A stretch of DNA of 64,000 nt. Origin: DASUBV01 sp036510065 (lineage in GTDB: Bacteria; Actinomycetota; Actinomycetes; Streptosporangiales; Streptosporangiaceae). A program made the position numbers and the translations under genes. The notes beneath the pieces are model-generated. The model had not been told where the DNA came from. It worked only from the letters and a program-made list of their open reading frames with translations, and did not search any database. Location: assembly GCA_036510065.1 (NCBI GenBank), contig DATCEO010000129.1, positions 176,314 to 240,313 of the forward strand. Direction: 5' to 3'. Shown here piece after piece: positions 1 to 7,938 of this stretch (position 1 is the first letter of the stretch; each line of letters starts with the position of its first letter).

Positions 1-693
1 CAGGTGGATCACCGTCAGCACCGCGTCGAGCCGGTCCGGAAGCTCCGGCGCGGCCGGCACCCGGTAGGCGATCCGCGCGGCCGCGATCTTCTTCTTGGCC
101 CGGGTGACCCGTGCGGCCATGGTCGCCTCCGACACCAGGAACGCGCTGGCGATCTCGGCGGTGGTCAGGCCGCACACCAGCCGGAGGGTGAGCGCGACCT
201 GGGCCTCCCGGGCCAGCGCCGGGTGGCAGCAGGTAAAGACGAGCCGGAGCCGGTCGTCGTCGATCACGTCGTCCTGCCCGGCGGCTGGCGGCTGCGGCCC
301 GGGCTCCGGCTCTGGCTCGACCAGCAGCGGCAGCTTGGCGCGCAGCGTCTTGTCCCGGCGCAGCGCGTCGAGCGCCTTGCGGCGGGCCGCCGTGGTCAGC
401 CAGGCGGCCGGGTTGTCCGGCACGCCCCGCCGCGACCACGCGTCCAGCGCCGACACGTAGGCGTCCTGAACGCATTCCTCGGCCACATCGAGATCGCGCA
501 CCACGCGGGCCGTCGCCGCGAGCACGAACGCCCACTCGCGCCGGTGCGCCTCGGCTACGGCCGCCCCCGCGTCCGCGGTGACCGCCTCTGAGCTGGCCGC
601 GTCCGGGCTGACCCCGGCCGGGCCAGGGCGGCCCGCGGGGGCCGACGAATCGCCGGCCCCCGCCCCCGCTACCGGGCCTACCTGCTCGGTCAC
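1..693 (-). CDS. ECF42-type RNA polymerase sigma factor (C-terminus beyond window)
   Basis: The frame starts at a GTG and runs out of the window after 231 codons. After a roughly 45-residue Ala/Gly-rich N-terminus it shows a sigma region 2 (about 47-117, with VAEECVQDAYVSAL and WLTTAARRKALDALRR) and a region 4 helix-turn-helix (about 140-205, with LVFTCCHPAL, LTLRLVCGLTTAEIASAFLV and RVTRAKKKI). The FTCCHP signature and the following PELPDRLDAVLTVIHL are typical of ECF42 sigma factors, which carry a long C-terminal TPR extension; that part is not visible. It lies 9 nt downstream of a YCII/DGPF gene, the usual ECF42 partner, so the two are probably co-transcribed. The signal it responds to cannot be read from the sequence. 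Confidence 0.92.
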   Translation of the reverse strand, partial: MTEQVGPVAGAGAGDSSAPAGRPGPAGVSPDAASSEAVTADAGAAVAEAHRREWAFVLAATARVVRDLDVAEECVQDAYVSALDAWSRRGVPDNPAAWLTTAARRKALDALRRDKTLRAKLPLLVEPEPEPGPQPPAAGQDDVIDDDRLRLVFTCCHPALAREAQVALTLRLVCGLTTAEIASAFLVSEATMAARVTRAKKKIAAARIAYRVPAAPELPDRLDAVLTVIHL

Positions 694-702
694 CAGCCCT
701 GC

Positions 703-1050
703 TTAGCCGCCGGAGGTGTCCATCACCGGGCGCACCTCGACGCCGCCGTACGGCGCCGGGCACAGCTTGCCGATGTCGAGTGCGTGGTCGAGGTCCCGGG
801 CCTCGATCACGTAGTAGCCGCCGAGCGCCTCCTTGGTCTCGGCGAACGGCCCGTCCGTCACGACGTCGCCGCGAATCGAGGTGGCGGTGGCCGTCGGCTG
901 CAGCGCGTCGCCGCCGACGATCTCGCCGCCCAGCTCCTCCACCTGCTTGGCGAACCTGCCGTGGGCCTCCATCGCCTGCTGCCATACCTGCGGCGTGGCG
1001 TCGACGTACGAGCTCTCGTTCTCGTAGATCAGCACTAGGTACTTCGCCAT
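703..1050 (-). CDS. YCII/DGPF-domain protein
   Basis: This 115-residue protein is a single YCII-related (ferredoxin-like fold) domain. It opens with AKYLVLIYENE and contains the family DGPF motif at residues 66-69, followed by ETKEALGGYYVIEARDLDHA. The start is an ATG with a strong AAGGAGG ribosome site just upstream. It is followed after 9 nt by the ECF42 sigma factor gene. DGPF proteins are the standard genetic neighbours of ECF42 sigmas and are thought to take part in their regulation or output; the biochemical role is not established. Family and pairing are clear, function is not. Confidence 0.93.
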   Translation of the reverse strand: MAKYLVLIYENESSYVDATPQVWQQAMEAHGRFAKQVEELGGEIVGGDALQPTATATSIRGDVVTDGPFAETKEALGGYYVIEARDLDHALDIGKLCPAPYGGVEVRPVMDTSGG

Positions 1051-1422
1051 CAGAGCCTCCTTGAGCCTGGCGTTCCTGGTCTGGTACTGGTCCCGGCGAG
1101 CACGTCGCCTCTGCGCCCCAGGTTCCCGGGTAGCGGGACCAGCTGTTATCCCGACGAGCGAGATCCCGCGAATCGACAGCGTCTCGCAACATTCCGGTTC
1201 TCACCACTCACCGGGCCGCCGCCATCTCCTGGCCAGTCCCGATCACCACCGTTTTGGTGAGCTATGTGAGCAAGAAAGCTGGTGATCAGGCAGCGACCAG
1301 GCCCGGCCACGCGGCAGGCCCGCAAGGTGCCGCGACCGGTGCGGGCGCACTGGCCGCGAGGAGCCGTTACCTCATGAATGTCGGCATCCTGGCCGCCGTG
1401 GCTGGCCCGGCCGGCCTGGCAG
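1051..1422. other. intergenic region upstream of the YCII/sigma pair
   Basis: No convincing gene is seen in these 372 nt. It must hold the promoter of the minus-strand YCII gene, but no clear -35/-10 pair stands out. A small perfect inverted repeat, TCACCA-N6-TGGTGA, lies at 1243-1260. The region also lies directly downstream of rpe, and no terminator with a U-tract was found. Confidence 0.5.
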
Positions 1423-2097
1423 CTAGGCCGATCCGGCGGCTGGCTGGCCGGCGGCGGCGCGCAGCGCCTTCACCCGGCTGGCCGGGTCGTCCGAGCCGAA
1501 CACGGCCGAGCCCGCGACGAACATGTCGGCGCCGGCCTCGGCGCAGCGGCCGATCGTCTCCTCGGTCACGCCGCCGTCGACCTGCAGCCAGATCGACCCG
1601 CCGCTCGCGCGCAGCAGATCGCGCGCCCGGCGGATCTTGGGCAGGACGATATCGAGGAAAGGCTGGCCGCCGAACCCGGGGTCGATGGTCATCACCAGCA
1701 GCATGTCCATCTCGGGGAGCAGGTCAGCGTAGGGCTCGACCGCAGTGGCGGGGTTGATGGCCAGCCCGGCCCGTGCGCCCGCGGCCCTGATGGCCCGCAG
1801 GGTCCGGACCGGCGCGCTGGCCGCCTCGGCGTGGATGGTGACGTTGCGCGCGCCGGCCTCGGCGTAGGACGGTGCCCACCGATCGGGATCCTCGATCATG
1901 AGGTGACAGTCAATCGGGAGTCGCGCGTGCCGGAGCAGCGCCTCCACCACGGGCAGGCCAATGGTCAGGTTCGGCACGAAGTGGCCGTCCATCACGTCGA
2001 CGTGCAGCCAGTCGGCTACAGCCGAGACCGTCTCCGCCTCGTCGGCGAGCCGGGCAAAATCCGACGCCAGCAGGCTGGGCGCAATCTGGACCGTCAT
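1423..2097 (-). CDS. rpe: ribulose-phosphate 3-epimerase
   Basis: This protein interconverts ribulose 5-phosphate and xylulose 5-phosphate in the pentose phosphate pathway. At 224 residues it has normal length and the full TIM-barrel signature: IAPSLLASDF at the N-terminus, LHVDVMDGHFVPNLT with metal ligands His32 and Asp34, His65 in DCHLMI, MTIDPGFGGQ near 137-145, and the second catalytic aspartate Asp174 in LQVDGG, then GADMFVAGSAVFG binding phosphate. The start is ATG. A TACACT hexamer on the minus strand at 2120-2125 could be its -10 element. In many actinobacteria rpe follows rsmB; here a plus-strand DUF2786 gene separates them, so rpe is transcribed alone. Confidence 0.97.
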   Translation of the reverse strand: MTVQIAPSLLASDFARLADEAETVSAVADWLHVDVMDGHFVPNLTIGLPVVEALLRHARLPIDCHLMIEDPDRWAPSYAEAGARNVTIHAEAASAPVRTLRAIRAAGARAGLAINPATAVEPYADLLPEMDMLLVMTIDPGFGGQPFLDIVLPKIRRARDLLRASGGSIWLQVDGGVTEETIGRCAEAGADMFVAGSAVFGSDDPASRVKALRAAAGQPAAGSA

Positions 2098-2379
2098 GTG
2101 GTTGCCGCCATCAGAGCCGAGTGTAGGACGCCGGCGAGGTCGGCGCCCGCACCGCCCCGGTCAGGCCGGGGACTGGGGACTGCGGGCGGGTTCGCGCAGC
2201 GGACAGCGGCGCGCGAGCCGCGGCGGTAGCCTCACCCGTGACGCAGCGCCGCGACCACGCACCGCGGTATCGCGCCGCCGGGACCACGGCCGCCCCGCGG
2301 CTACGGCGGCCAGAATGTCACTGCCCGCCGCTACCGTTCGATTAAGTATTCGAATCTTCGACTGGCGAGGAGGCCCCAC

Positions 2380-3120
2380 TTGACCACCGAGGCGCCGGAT
2401 AAGCTGCTGGACCGGGTGCGCAAGCTGCTGGCCAAGGCAGAGGACGAGAGCTGCACGCCGCCGGAGGCGCAGGCGCTGACGGCCAAGGCCGCGGAGCTGA
2501 TGGCGAAGTACGGCATCGACCGGGCTTTGCTGGCCGCGGTCCGGCCGGAGACCGACGCGCCGGGCAGCCGGTTCGTGGAGATCGACAATCCGTGGGGCCG
2601 GGTCAAGGCGCACCTGCTGTGCGGGCTGGGGTCGGCTTTGCGCTGCCAGTGCATCATGATCACCACGCGGGGCGGGCTGCGGATCCACGTGTTCGGCTAC
2701 GAGTCCGACATCGAGCGCACCGACCTGCTGTACACCTCGGTGCTGATCCAGATGTGGCACGGCCTGGCCGGGGCGCGGGTCCCGGACCGGGCCAGCCCGC
2801 GGTCGTGGCGGCGGTCCTGGCTGCTGGGGTTCGCCGCGGCGGTGATCTCCCGGGTCCGGCTGGCCGAGCAGGCCGCCCGGGCCCGCGCCGACCAGGCCGG
2901 CCCGCCGGGCGAGCCGTCGCGGGCGGCGCTGGTGCTGGCCGACCGGTCGCTGGTCATCCGCCGCCAGGTCGAGCAGGAGTACCCGGTCACCCGGACCGCG
3001 CGGCTGACCTACAGCGGATCGGGGTACGGCGCGGGCTATGAGCAGGGCCAGCGCGCCGACATCGGCAACCGCCGGGTCGCCCGGCCAGGCGGCCGCGCGC
3101 TCACCGGCGCCGGCAGCTAG
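2380..3120 (+). CDS. DUF2786-family protein
   Basis: The product is 246 residues. The N-terminal 45 residues (LLDRVRKLLAKAEDESCTPPEAQALTAKAAELMAKYGID) match DUF2786, a short helical domain of unknown function also found in phage and plasmid proteins; the rest resembles the DUF7168-type C-terminal region. I chose a TTG start because an AGGAGG site lies 6 nt upstream (2368-2373) and no ATG or GTG in frame is better placed. Three TTCGA pentamers occur just upstream (2337-2361). It is convergent with rsmB and is the only plus-strand gene in the first 25 kb. Function unknown. Confidence 0.82.
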   Translation: MTTEAPDKLLDRVRKLLAKAEDESCTPPEAQALTAKAAELMAKYGIDRALLAAVRPETDAPGSRFVEIDNPWGRVKAHLLCGLGSALRCQCIMITTRGGLRIHVFGYESDIERTDLLYTSVLIQMWHGLAGARVPDRASPRSWRRSWLLGFAAAVISRVRLAEQAARARADQAGPPGEPSRAALVLADRSLVIRRQVEQEYPVTRTARLTYSGSGYGAGYEQGQRADIGNRRVARPGGRALTGAGS

Positions 3121-3177
3121 CCCTCGGCAGCGGCGCAGGGACGGGCTGGCCAGCTCAGGGGCCTGCGCGGCTCAGTG

Positions 3178-3250
3178 GCGCCCTGTGCAGGTCAGGAGCG
3201 CCCTGTGCAGGTCATGGGCGCCCGTGCAGGTCATGGGCGCCAGGTCGGGA
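3178..3250. repeat. tandem repeat of about 20 bp between convergent genes
   Basis: Two near-identical 20-bp units (GCGCCCTGTGCAGGTCAGGA at 3178-3197 and its variant ending ATGG at 3198-3217) are followed by a 19-bp unit (3218-3236) and a decayed fourth copy. It lies between the DUF2786 stop and the rsmB stop and is not coding in either direction. No terminator-like hairpin is evident, so it is probably a slippage-generated minisatellite. Confidence 0.8.
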
Positions 3251-3260
3251 GCGCACCTGC

Positions 3261-4913
3261 TCAGCCGCCGGCTGCGCGCCGGAGCAGAGCGAGGAAGATC
3301 GCGTCGGTGCCGTGCCGGTGCGGCCAGAACTGGGCGTAGCGGCCGTGGGGATCCGGGCAGGCCAGGCCGGGCACCTCCGCCAGGACCCCGGGGGCGTCGA
3401 GTACCTCGATATCCCGCCGGGTCGGCAGCACATCGGCCAGGACATCCCTGGTCTCGGCCAGGTGCGGCGAGCAGGTGACGTAAGCCACGACGCCGCCGGG
3501 CCGGACCGAGTCCAGCGCCGTGGTCAGCAACCGCCGCTGCAAGCCCGCCAGGCCGCTGATGCTGTCGGGCGAGCGCCGCCAGCGCGCCTCGGGCCGGCGG
3601 CGCAGCGCGCCCAGGCCCGAGCACGGGACGTCCGCGATGACCCGGTCAAAGGTCCCGGGCCGCCAGGCTGGCCGCGTCCCGTCGGCCACGACGACGCCGG
3701 CCGCCCGGGTGGCGCCGACGGCCTGCGCCACACCCGGGGCCAGCCCAGGATCCGGGGCCAGCGCTGTGTCCGGGACCAGCACGGCGCCGACGGCGGACTG
3801 CACGAGCCGGGCCCGGTGCGGCCGCAGCTCGGCCGCCACGAGCCGGGCCCCTGAGCGAGCGGCCAGCCCGGCCAGCAGCCGGGCCTTGCCGCCCGGGCCC
3901 GCGCACAGGTCCAGCCACCATTCGCCGTCGCGAGCGCCGAAGTCATCCCCGGCGCGAGCGGGCACGTCTACCCGGGCCAGTGCGATGGCGGCGAGCTGGC
4001 TGGCCTCATCCTGCACGCCCGCGCGATGCTGGGCGACGGCCGGAATCCGGGCCGGGTCCCCCTCGCCGAGATACGCGCCGAACTCCGACCAGCGGGCCCG
4101 GGGGGCGCCGGCCGCGGTGAGCTCGCCGGGCCCGGTCAGGCCGGGGACGGCGCACAGGGTTACCCGCGGGCGCTCGCCATCGGCGGCGAGCGCGGCCTCG
4201 GTCTCGGCCAGGTCGCCGTCCGGGTCCTCGCCCAGCGCTTCCCGTAGCGCAGTGACGATCCACGCCGGGTGGCTATAACGGATCGCCAGGTGACCGGCGA
4301 GGTCGTCCGCGCGGGTCGGCGCGGCGATATCCAGCCAGGCCTCGAGGTCACGGGTCGCGACGCGGCGCAGGACGGCGTTGACGAACCCGGCCGGGCGCGG
4401 TCCGACCACCTCCCGGACCAGGTCAACCGAGGTGGCCACGGCGGCGTGCGGGGCGACCCGGGTGGCCAGCAGCTGATGAGTGCCCAGCCGCAGGATCTCC
4501 CGCACCGCGGGCTCGAGCGTGGCCAGGCTGCGATCGCTGCAGACGGCGAGCACGGCGTCGTAGGTGCCGAGGCCGCGCAGCGTGCCGTAGCTCAGCTCGG
4601 TGGCCAGCGCGGCGTCGCGGCCGGTGAGCCCGCGCTGGGCGAGCGTGGCCGGCAGGAGCAGGTTCGAGTAGGCATCCCGCTCGGCCACGGCGCACAGCAC
4701 GTCGCAGGCGGCCCGGCGGACCGGGTCGGCCCGGCCACGGCGCCGGGGCCGACCGCCGCCGGGCTGCCGCGGCGGCGGGGCCTGGGGGCGGCCCTGGCCC
4801 CGTCCGTCCCTGCCTCGCGCGGCGTGGCCCTGCCCGCCCTGACCCTGCCCGCCCTGACCCTGCGCGCCCTGACCCTGCGCGCCCTGGCCCCGCGGGGGCG
4901 CTGGACCGGCCAC
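3261..4913 (-). CDS. rsmB: 16S rRNA (cytosine-C5) methyltransferase RsmB
   Basis: RsmB methylates a cytosine of 16S rRNA with S-adenosylmethionine. Of 550 residues, 1-62 are a low-complexity Gly/Gln/Arg tail built from GQGAQ-like pentads. A NusB-like RNA-binding domain follows (about 65-200), then a Rossmann methyltransferase with QDEASQLAAIAL, DLCAGPGGKARLLAGLA (SAM site), IADVPCSGLGALRRRPEARW and YVTCSPHLAETRDVL; the last two carry the two family cysteines. The tail is encoded by a 15-bp tandem repeat around 4826-4892 and is probably not needed for catalysis. The GTG start directly abuts the fmt stop, so the gene is translationally coupled at the end of the priA-def-fmt-rsmB group. Confidence 0.95.
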   Translation of the reverse strand: MAGPAPPRGQGAQGQGAQGQGGQGQGGQGHAARGRDGRGQGRPQAPPPRQPGGGRPRRRGRADPVRRAACDVLCAVAERDAYSNLLLPATLAQRGLTGRDAALATELSYGTLRGLGTYDAVLAVCSDRSLATLEPAVREILRLGTHQLLATRVAPHAAVATSVDLVREVVGPRPAGFVNAVLRRVATRDLEAWLDIAAPTRADDLAGHLAIRYSHPAWIVTALREALGEDPDGDLAETEAALAADGERPRVTLCAVPGLTGPGELTAAGAPRARWSEFGAYLGEGDPARIPAVAQHRAGVQDEASQLAAIALARVDVPARAGDDFGARDGEWWLDLCAGPGGKARLLAGLAARSGARLVAAELRPHRARLVQSAVGAVLVPDTALAPDPGLAPGVAQAVGATRAAGVVVADGTRPAWRPGTFDRVIADVPCSGLGALRRRPEARWRRSPDSISGLAGLQRRLLTTALDSVRPGGVVAYVTCSPHLAETRDVLADVLPTRRDIEVLDAPGVLAEVPGLACPDPHGRYAQFWPHRHGTDAIFLALLRRAAGG

Positions 4914-5849
4914 CTAGCCCAGCACCGCCTGGCGGTCCTGCAGCCGCAGGCCACGGGCCCAGTCGGTGGCCGGCATCCGCCGCTTGCCGTCGGCCTGAAC
5001 CTCGCCCAGCTGGACCGGCTGCGTTCCGGTTCCCACGAGCACCCGGTCCCGGAGCACCCGCAGCTCGCCGGGGCCGGGTACCGGCTCCGGCGAGGCGTCA
5101 GCCGACACCACCGGGCCCAGCTTGATCCTCGTCCCGTCGAGCCCCGTCCACGCCCCCGGCGCCGGCGTGCAGGCGCGGACGAGCCGGTCCACGGCCCCGG
5201 CTGGCAGCTTCCAGTCCACCTCGGCGTCCGCGGTAGTGAGCTTGGGCGCGAAGCTGACTCCGTCGGCCGGCTGCGACCGGGCCTCGAGCTCGCCGGTCTC
5301 GATCATGTCCAGGGTGGTGACCAGCAGCCCCGCGCCCGTGACGCTGAGGCGTTCCAGCAGCGAGCCAGCGGTGTCGTAGGGCAGGACGGGCTCGGTGAGC
5401 ACGCCGAAGGTAGGCCCGGCGTCAAGCTCGCGCACCAGCCGGAAGGTGGTGGCTCCGGTCACCTCATCGCCGTGCAGGATGGCGTGCTGCACGGGAGCGG
5501 CGCCGCGCCAGGCCGGCAGGAGCGAGAAATGCAGGTTCACCCAGCCCTGCGCCGGGATCTCCAGCACATGATCCGGGATCAGCGCGCCGTAGGCGGTGAC
5601 CGGGCAGCAGTCCGGGGCGATCTCGCGCAGCCGGGCGACGAACTCCGGATCGCGTGGCCTGGCCGGCCTGAGCACCTCGACGCCCGCTTCCGCGGCCCGC
5701 CGCGCCACCGGGCTCGGGCCGAGCCGGAGCCCGCGACCCGCCGGAGCGTCCGGCCTGGTGACGACCGCCGCGACCTCGTGCCGGGAATCCAGCAGGGCAT
5801 CCAGCGTCGGCACAGCGGCCTCGGGGGTCCCGGCGAAGACCAGCCGCAT
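4914..5849 (-). CDS. fmt: methionyl-tRNA formyltransferase
   Basis: This enzyme formylates initiator Met-tRNA using 10-formyltetrahydrofolate. The 311 residues match family length. The N-terminal formyltransferase domain has VFAGTPEAAVPTLDALL, the catalytic pair Asn105 and His107 in VNLHFSLLPAWRGAAPVQHA, and Asp143 in RELDAGPTFGV. The C-terminal tRNA-binding OB domain begins near residue 205. The gene sits 3 nt downstream of def, the deformylase that removes the formyl group, and abuts rsmB downstream. This conserved pairing supports one transcript. Confidence 0.97.
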   Translation of the reverse strand: MRLVFAGTPEAAVPTLDALLDSRHEVAAVVTRPDAPAGRGLRLGPSPVARRAAEAGVEVLRPARPRDPEFVARLREIAPDCCPVTAYGALIPDHVLEIPAQGWVNLHFSLLPAWRGAAPVQHAILHGDEVTGATTFRLVRELDAGPTFGVLTEPVLPYDTAGSLLERLSVTGAGLLVTTLDMIETGELEARSQPADGVSFAPKLTTADAEVDWKLPAGAVDRLVRACTPAPGAWTGLDGTRIKLGPVVSADASPEPVPGPGELRVLRDRVLVGTGTQPVQLGEVQADGKRRMPATDWARGLRLQDRQAVLG

Positions 5850-5852
5850 GGG

Positions 5853-6398
5853 CTAGCTGACCTTGCCGTGGGTCGGGTGCGGCGACGCTCGCACGACGGG
5901 TACCGGCTCGCCCCACCACTCGGCCGCCCGGATCTCCTTCATCGCGAGCTTGCGCTGCGCCGGGTCGAGCCGGTCGATGAACAGGACGCCGTCCAGATGA
6001 TCGGTCTCGTGCTGCACGCACCGGGCCAGCTGTCCCGTGCCCTCGATCGCGACGGGCTCCCCGTACATGTCGAAGCCGGTGGCCACCACCCCGTAGGAGC
6101 GCGCGGTCGGGTACTGCAGCCCGGGGAAGGACAGGCAGCCCTCGTCGTCGATCTCCTCTTCCGCCGACAGCCGGAGCGTGGGGTTGATCAGGTGGCCGAG
6201 CACATCGTCGATGTTGTAGGTGAAGACGCGGAGCCCCACGCCGATCTGCGGGGCGGCCAGGCCCAGGCCCGGCGCCTCGAGCATCGTGTCGCTGAGGTCC
6301 TTGACCAGCCTGCGCAGCTCGGCGTCGAACACGGTGACTGGCTCGGCGGGGGTCCGCAGTACCGGATCACCGAACAGACGAATCGGCTTGATACTCAC
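5853..6398 (-). CDS. def: peptide deformylase
   Basis: This metalloenzyme removes the N-formyl group from nascent proteins. All three motifs are present: GLGLAAPQIG (44-53), EGCLS with metal ligand Cys88, and QHETDHLDG with His130, Glu131 and His134. I chose the GTG at 6398 (product beginning VSIKPIRLFG, 181 residues) over an in-frame start 27 nt further upstream. An AGGAGG site ends 5 nt before that GTG, and the protein then begins at the usual place for the family. It forms a pair with fmt, 3 nt away. Confidence 0.97.
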   Translation of the reverse strand: MSIKPIRLFGDPVLRTPAEPVTVFDAELRRLVKDLSDTMLEAPGLGLAAPQIGVGLRVFTYNIDDVLGHLINPTLRLSAEEEIDDEGCLSFPGLQYPTARSYGVVATGFDMYGEPVAIEGTGQLARCVQHETDHLDGVLFIDRLDPAQRKLAMKEIRAAEWWGEPVPVVRASPHPTHGKVS

Positions 6399-6446
6399 CA
6401 GTTCCTCCTGGCCCGGGGCCCACACGCTGTCGCGACGGGCCTAAGT

Positions 6447-7907
6447 CTACGAACCCTGGCTGGCGCTGGCGCCCGCCGAGCGCGCCTTGAAGGCGGCCTT
6501 GCGCGCGGCCCGCGCGACACCGGGGTCGGTATGGTGCTCACTGAGCGCGGTGAGCAGGTCCACGACGCCCGGGTGGTCGACCTGCCACAACCCGGCCACG
6601 ATGTCCGCCTGGGCCTGCGCCGGGACCTCGGGCAGCAGCTCCGCGACCACGTCCCGCGGATCGGCCTCCTCGAGCAGGCCGGCGCCGAGATCGACCAGCA
6701 GCCAGGTCCGGTCCTCGCGCCGGAGCTCGGCTTCCTCACCATGCTCGTGCAGCCACACCGCGGCGTGGGCGTGCAGCAGCGGATCGGCGAGTGCCGCCCG
6801 GATATGGCCGACCGCCGCCCCGCCGATCCGGTCCAGGACGGCGAAGGCGGCACCGCGCAGTCCCGGCGACCCGCCGGCCGCCGCCCGGATCAGCTCCGTC
6901 GCCGCCTGGCTGGCCGTGCGGCCAGCCAGCCACGCGCCGATCTCGGCCTCACCATCCTCGGCATCACAGCTGGCCAGCGTCATGAGCAGCCCGACCGCGC
7001 CATCGCGTCCGGCACTGCCCAGGACCGGAACATGCCAGCCCTGCCCGCGCAGGCGGCGGTGCACGCCCCAGATGCCCAGCGGAGACAGCGCGACGGTCAG
7101 GCCGCCGGCGGTCTCCTCCGTCCCGAGCTCCACGACGCCGAGGTCGGCCAGCGTCTCCAGGGCACGCGACAGGGCCGCCGCCTCATCGGGCTGATGCGTC
7201 CGGCCGGGCTTGACGGGCTCGCCCTGATCCTGCCGCGGGGTGCCGGCCGCGGCGGTATAGGCCTCGAACAGCGCGTCGATCCGTACCGGTGCGCCGACCG
7301 TGTACAGGGCCGTGGCCAGGCCGTCCAGGTCCTCGGCGTCCAGGATGGCCGCCAGGGCGCTATCCCAGGCGCCGAGCACCTCAGTGGAATCCCAGCGGCT
7401 CGCGCTGTCGCTCCCGCCCGCCCTCAGCAGGCCGGTCGCCACGACGACCCGCCAGGCGGCATCGACTTCGTTCGGCGTGAGATCCAGGGCGGCAGCGGCC
7501 GCCTGGGCGTCGGCCGGTGTCAGCACGTCATCACCAGCGGCCCGGCCGGGCCGCCCGGTGACCCAGGCACTCAGGTCGGCGGCCGCTCGCAGCAAGGGCG
7601 CGACCCGGGCGGCCGCAGCCAGCTCATCGCGCGGAGCCAGCCGGACCGGCGGCATGCGCGGCCGCTCGCCGCGGCCAGCGCCGGCGTTTCCCGGCGCGGC
7701 CTTGCTGCCGCGCGCGCCGGGCGCCGTGTTGCCTCGCGCGCCGGGCGCCGTGTTACTGCGCGCGCCGGGCGCCGTGTCCCCGCGCGGGCCGCGGGAGGTG
7801 TCGCCGGGCGCGCCGGGGGCGGAAGGATCACCATCGGGCGATGCCACGTGACCGGGCGGGCGCGCGGCGGCCCGGTCAGGGCTCGCATGCCGTCGTGAGG
7901 TCGCCAC
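6447..7907 (-). CDS. actinobacterial protein of unknown function with repeat-rich N-terminus
   Basis: I do not recognise a named family. The 486-residue product starts with about 85 residues of Ala/Pro/Gly/Arg-rich disorder holding an imperfect repeat (TAPGARG three times; about 24 bp per unit near 7711-7785). A long Ala/Leu-rich helical part follows. The last 200 residues, with stretches such as GLRGAAFAVLDRIGG and DPLLHAHAAVWLHEHGEE, look like HEAT-type helical repeats. Trp, Asp and Glu placement, and its fixed position between priA and def, argue that it is a real gene. It is probably expressed with those genes. No catalytic motif was found. Confidence 0.75.
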   Translation of the reverse strand: MATSRRHASPDRAAARPPGHVASPDGDPSAPGAPGDTSRGPRGDTAPGARSNTAPGARGNTAPGARGSKAAPGNAGAGRGERPRMPPVRLAPRDELAAAARVAPLLRAAADLSAWVTGRPGRAAGDDVLTPADAQAAAAALDLTPNEVDAAWRVVVATGLLRAGGSDSASRWDSTEVLGAWDSALAAILDAEDLDGLATALYTVGAPVRIDALFEAYTAAAGTPRQDQGEPVKPGRTHQPDEAAALSRALETLADLGVVELGTEETAGGLTVALSPLGIWGVHRRLRGQGWHVPVLGSAGRDGAVGLLMTLASCDAEDGEAEIGAWLAGRTASQAATELIRAAAGGSPGLRGAAFAVLDRIGGAAVGHIRAALADPLLHAHAAVWLHEHGEEAELRREDRTWLLVDLGAGLLEEADPRDVVAELLPEVPAQAQADIVAGLWQVDHPGVVDLLTALSEHHTDPGVARAARKAAFKARSAGASASQGS

Positions 7908-7938
7908 GCAAGCACCCTAAGGCCTCCGGGCGCCGTAG

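Noticed and set aside
4269..7898. Very long plus-strand open frame opposite rsmB, fmt, def and the unknown gene
   Set aside because: It is antisense to four well-supported genes and rich in Arg/Gly/Gln/His as expected for a high-GC shadow frame.
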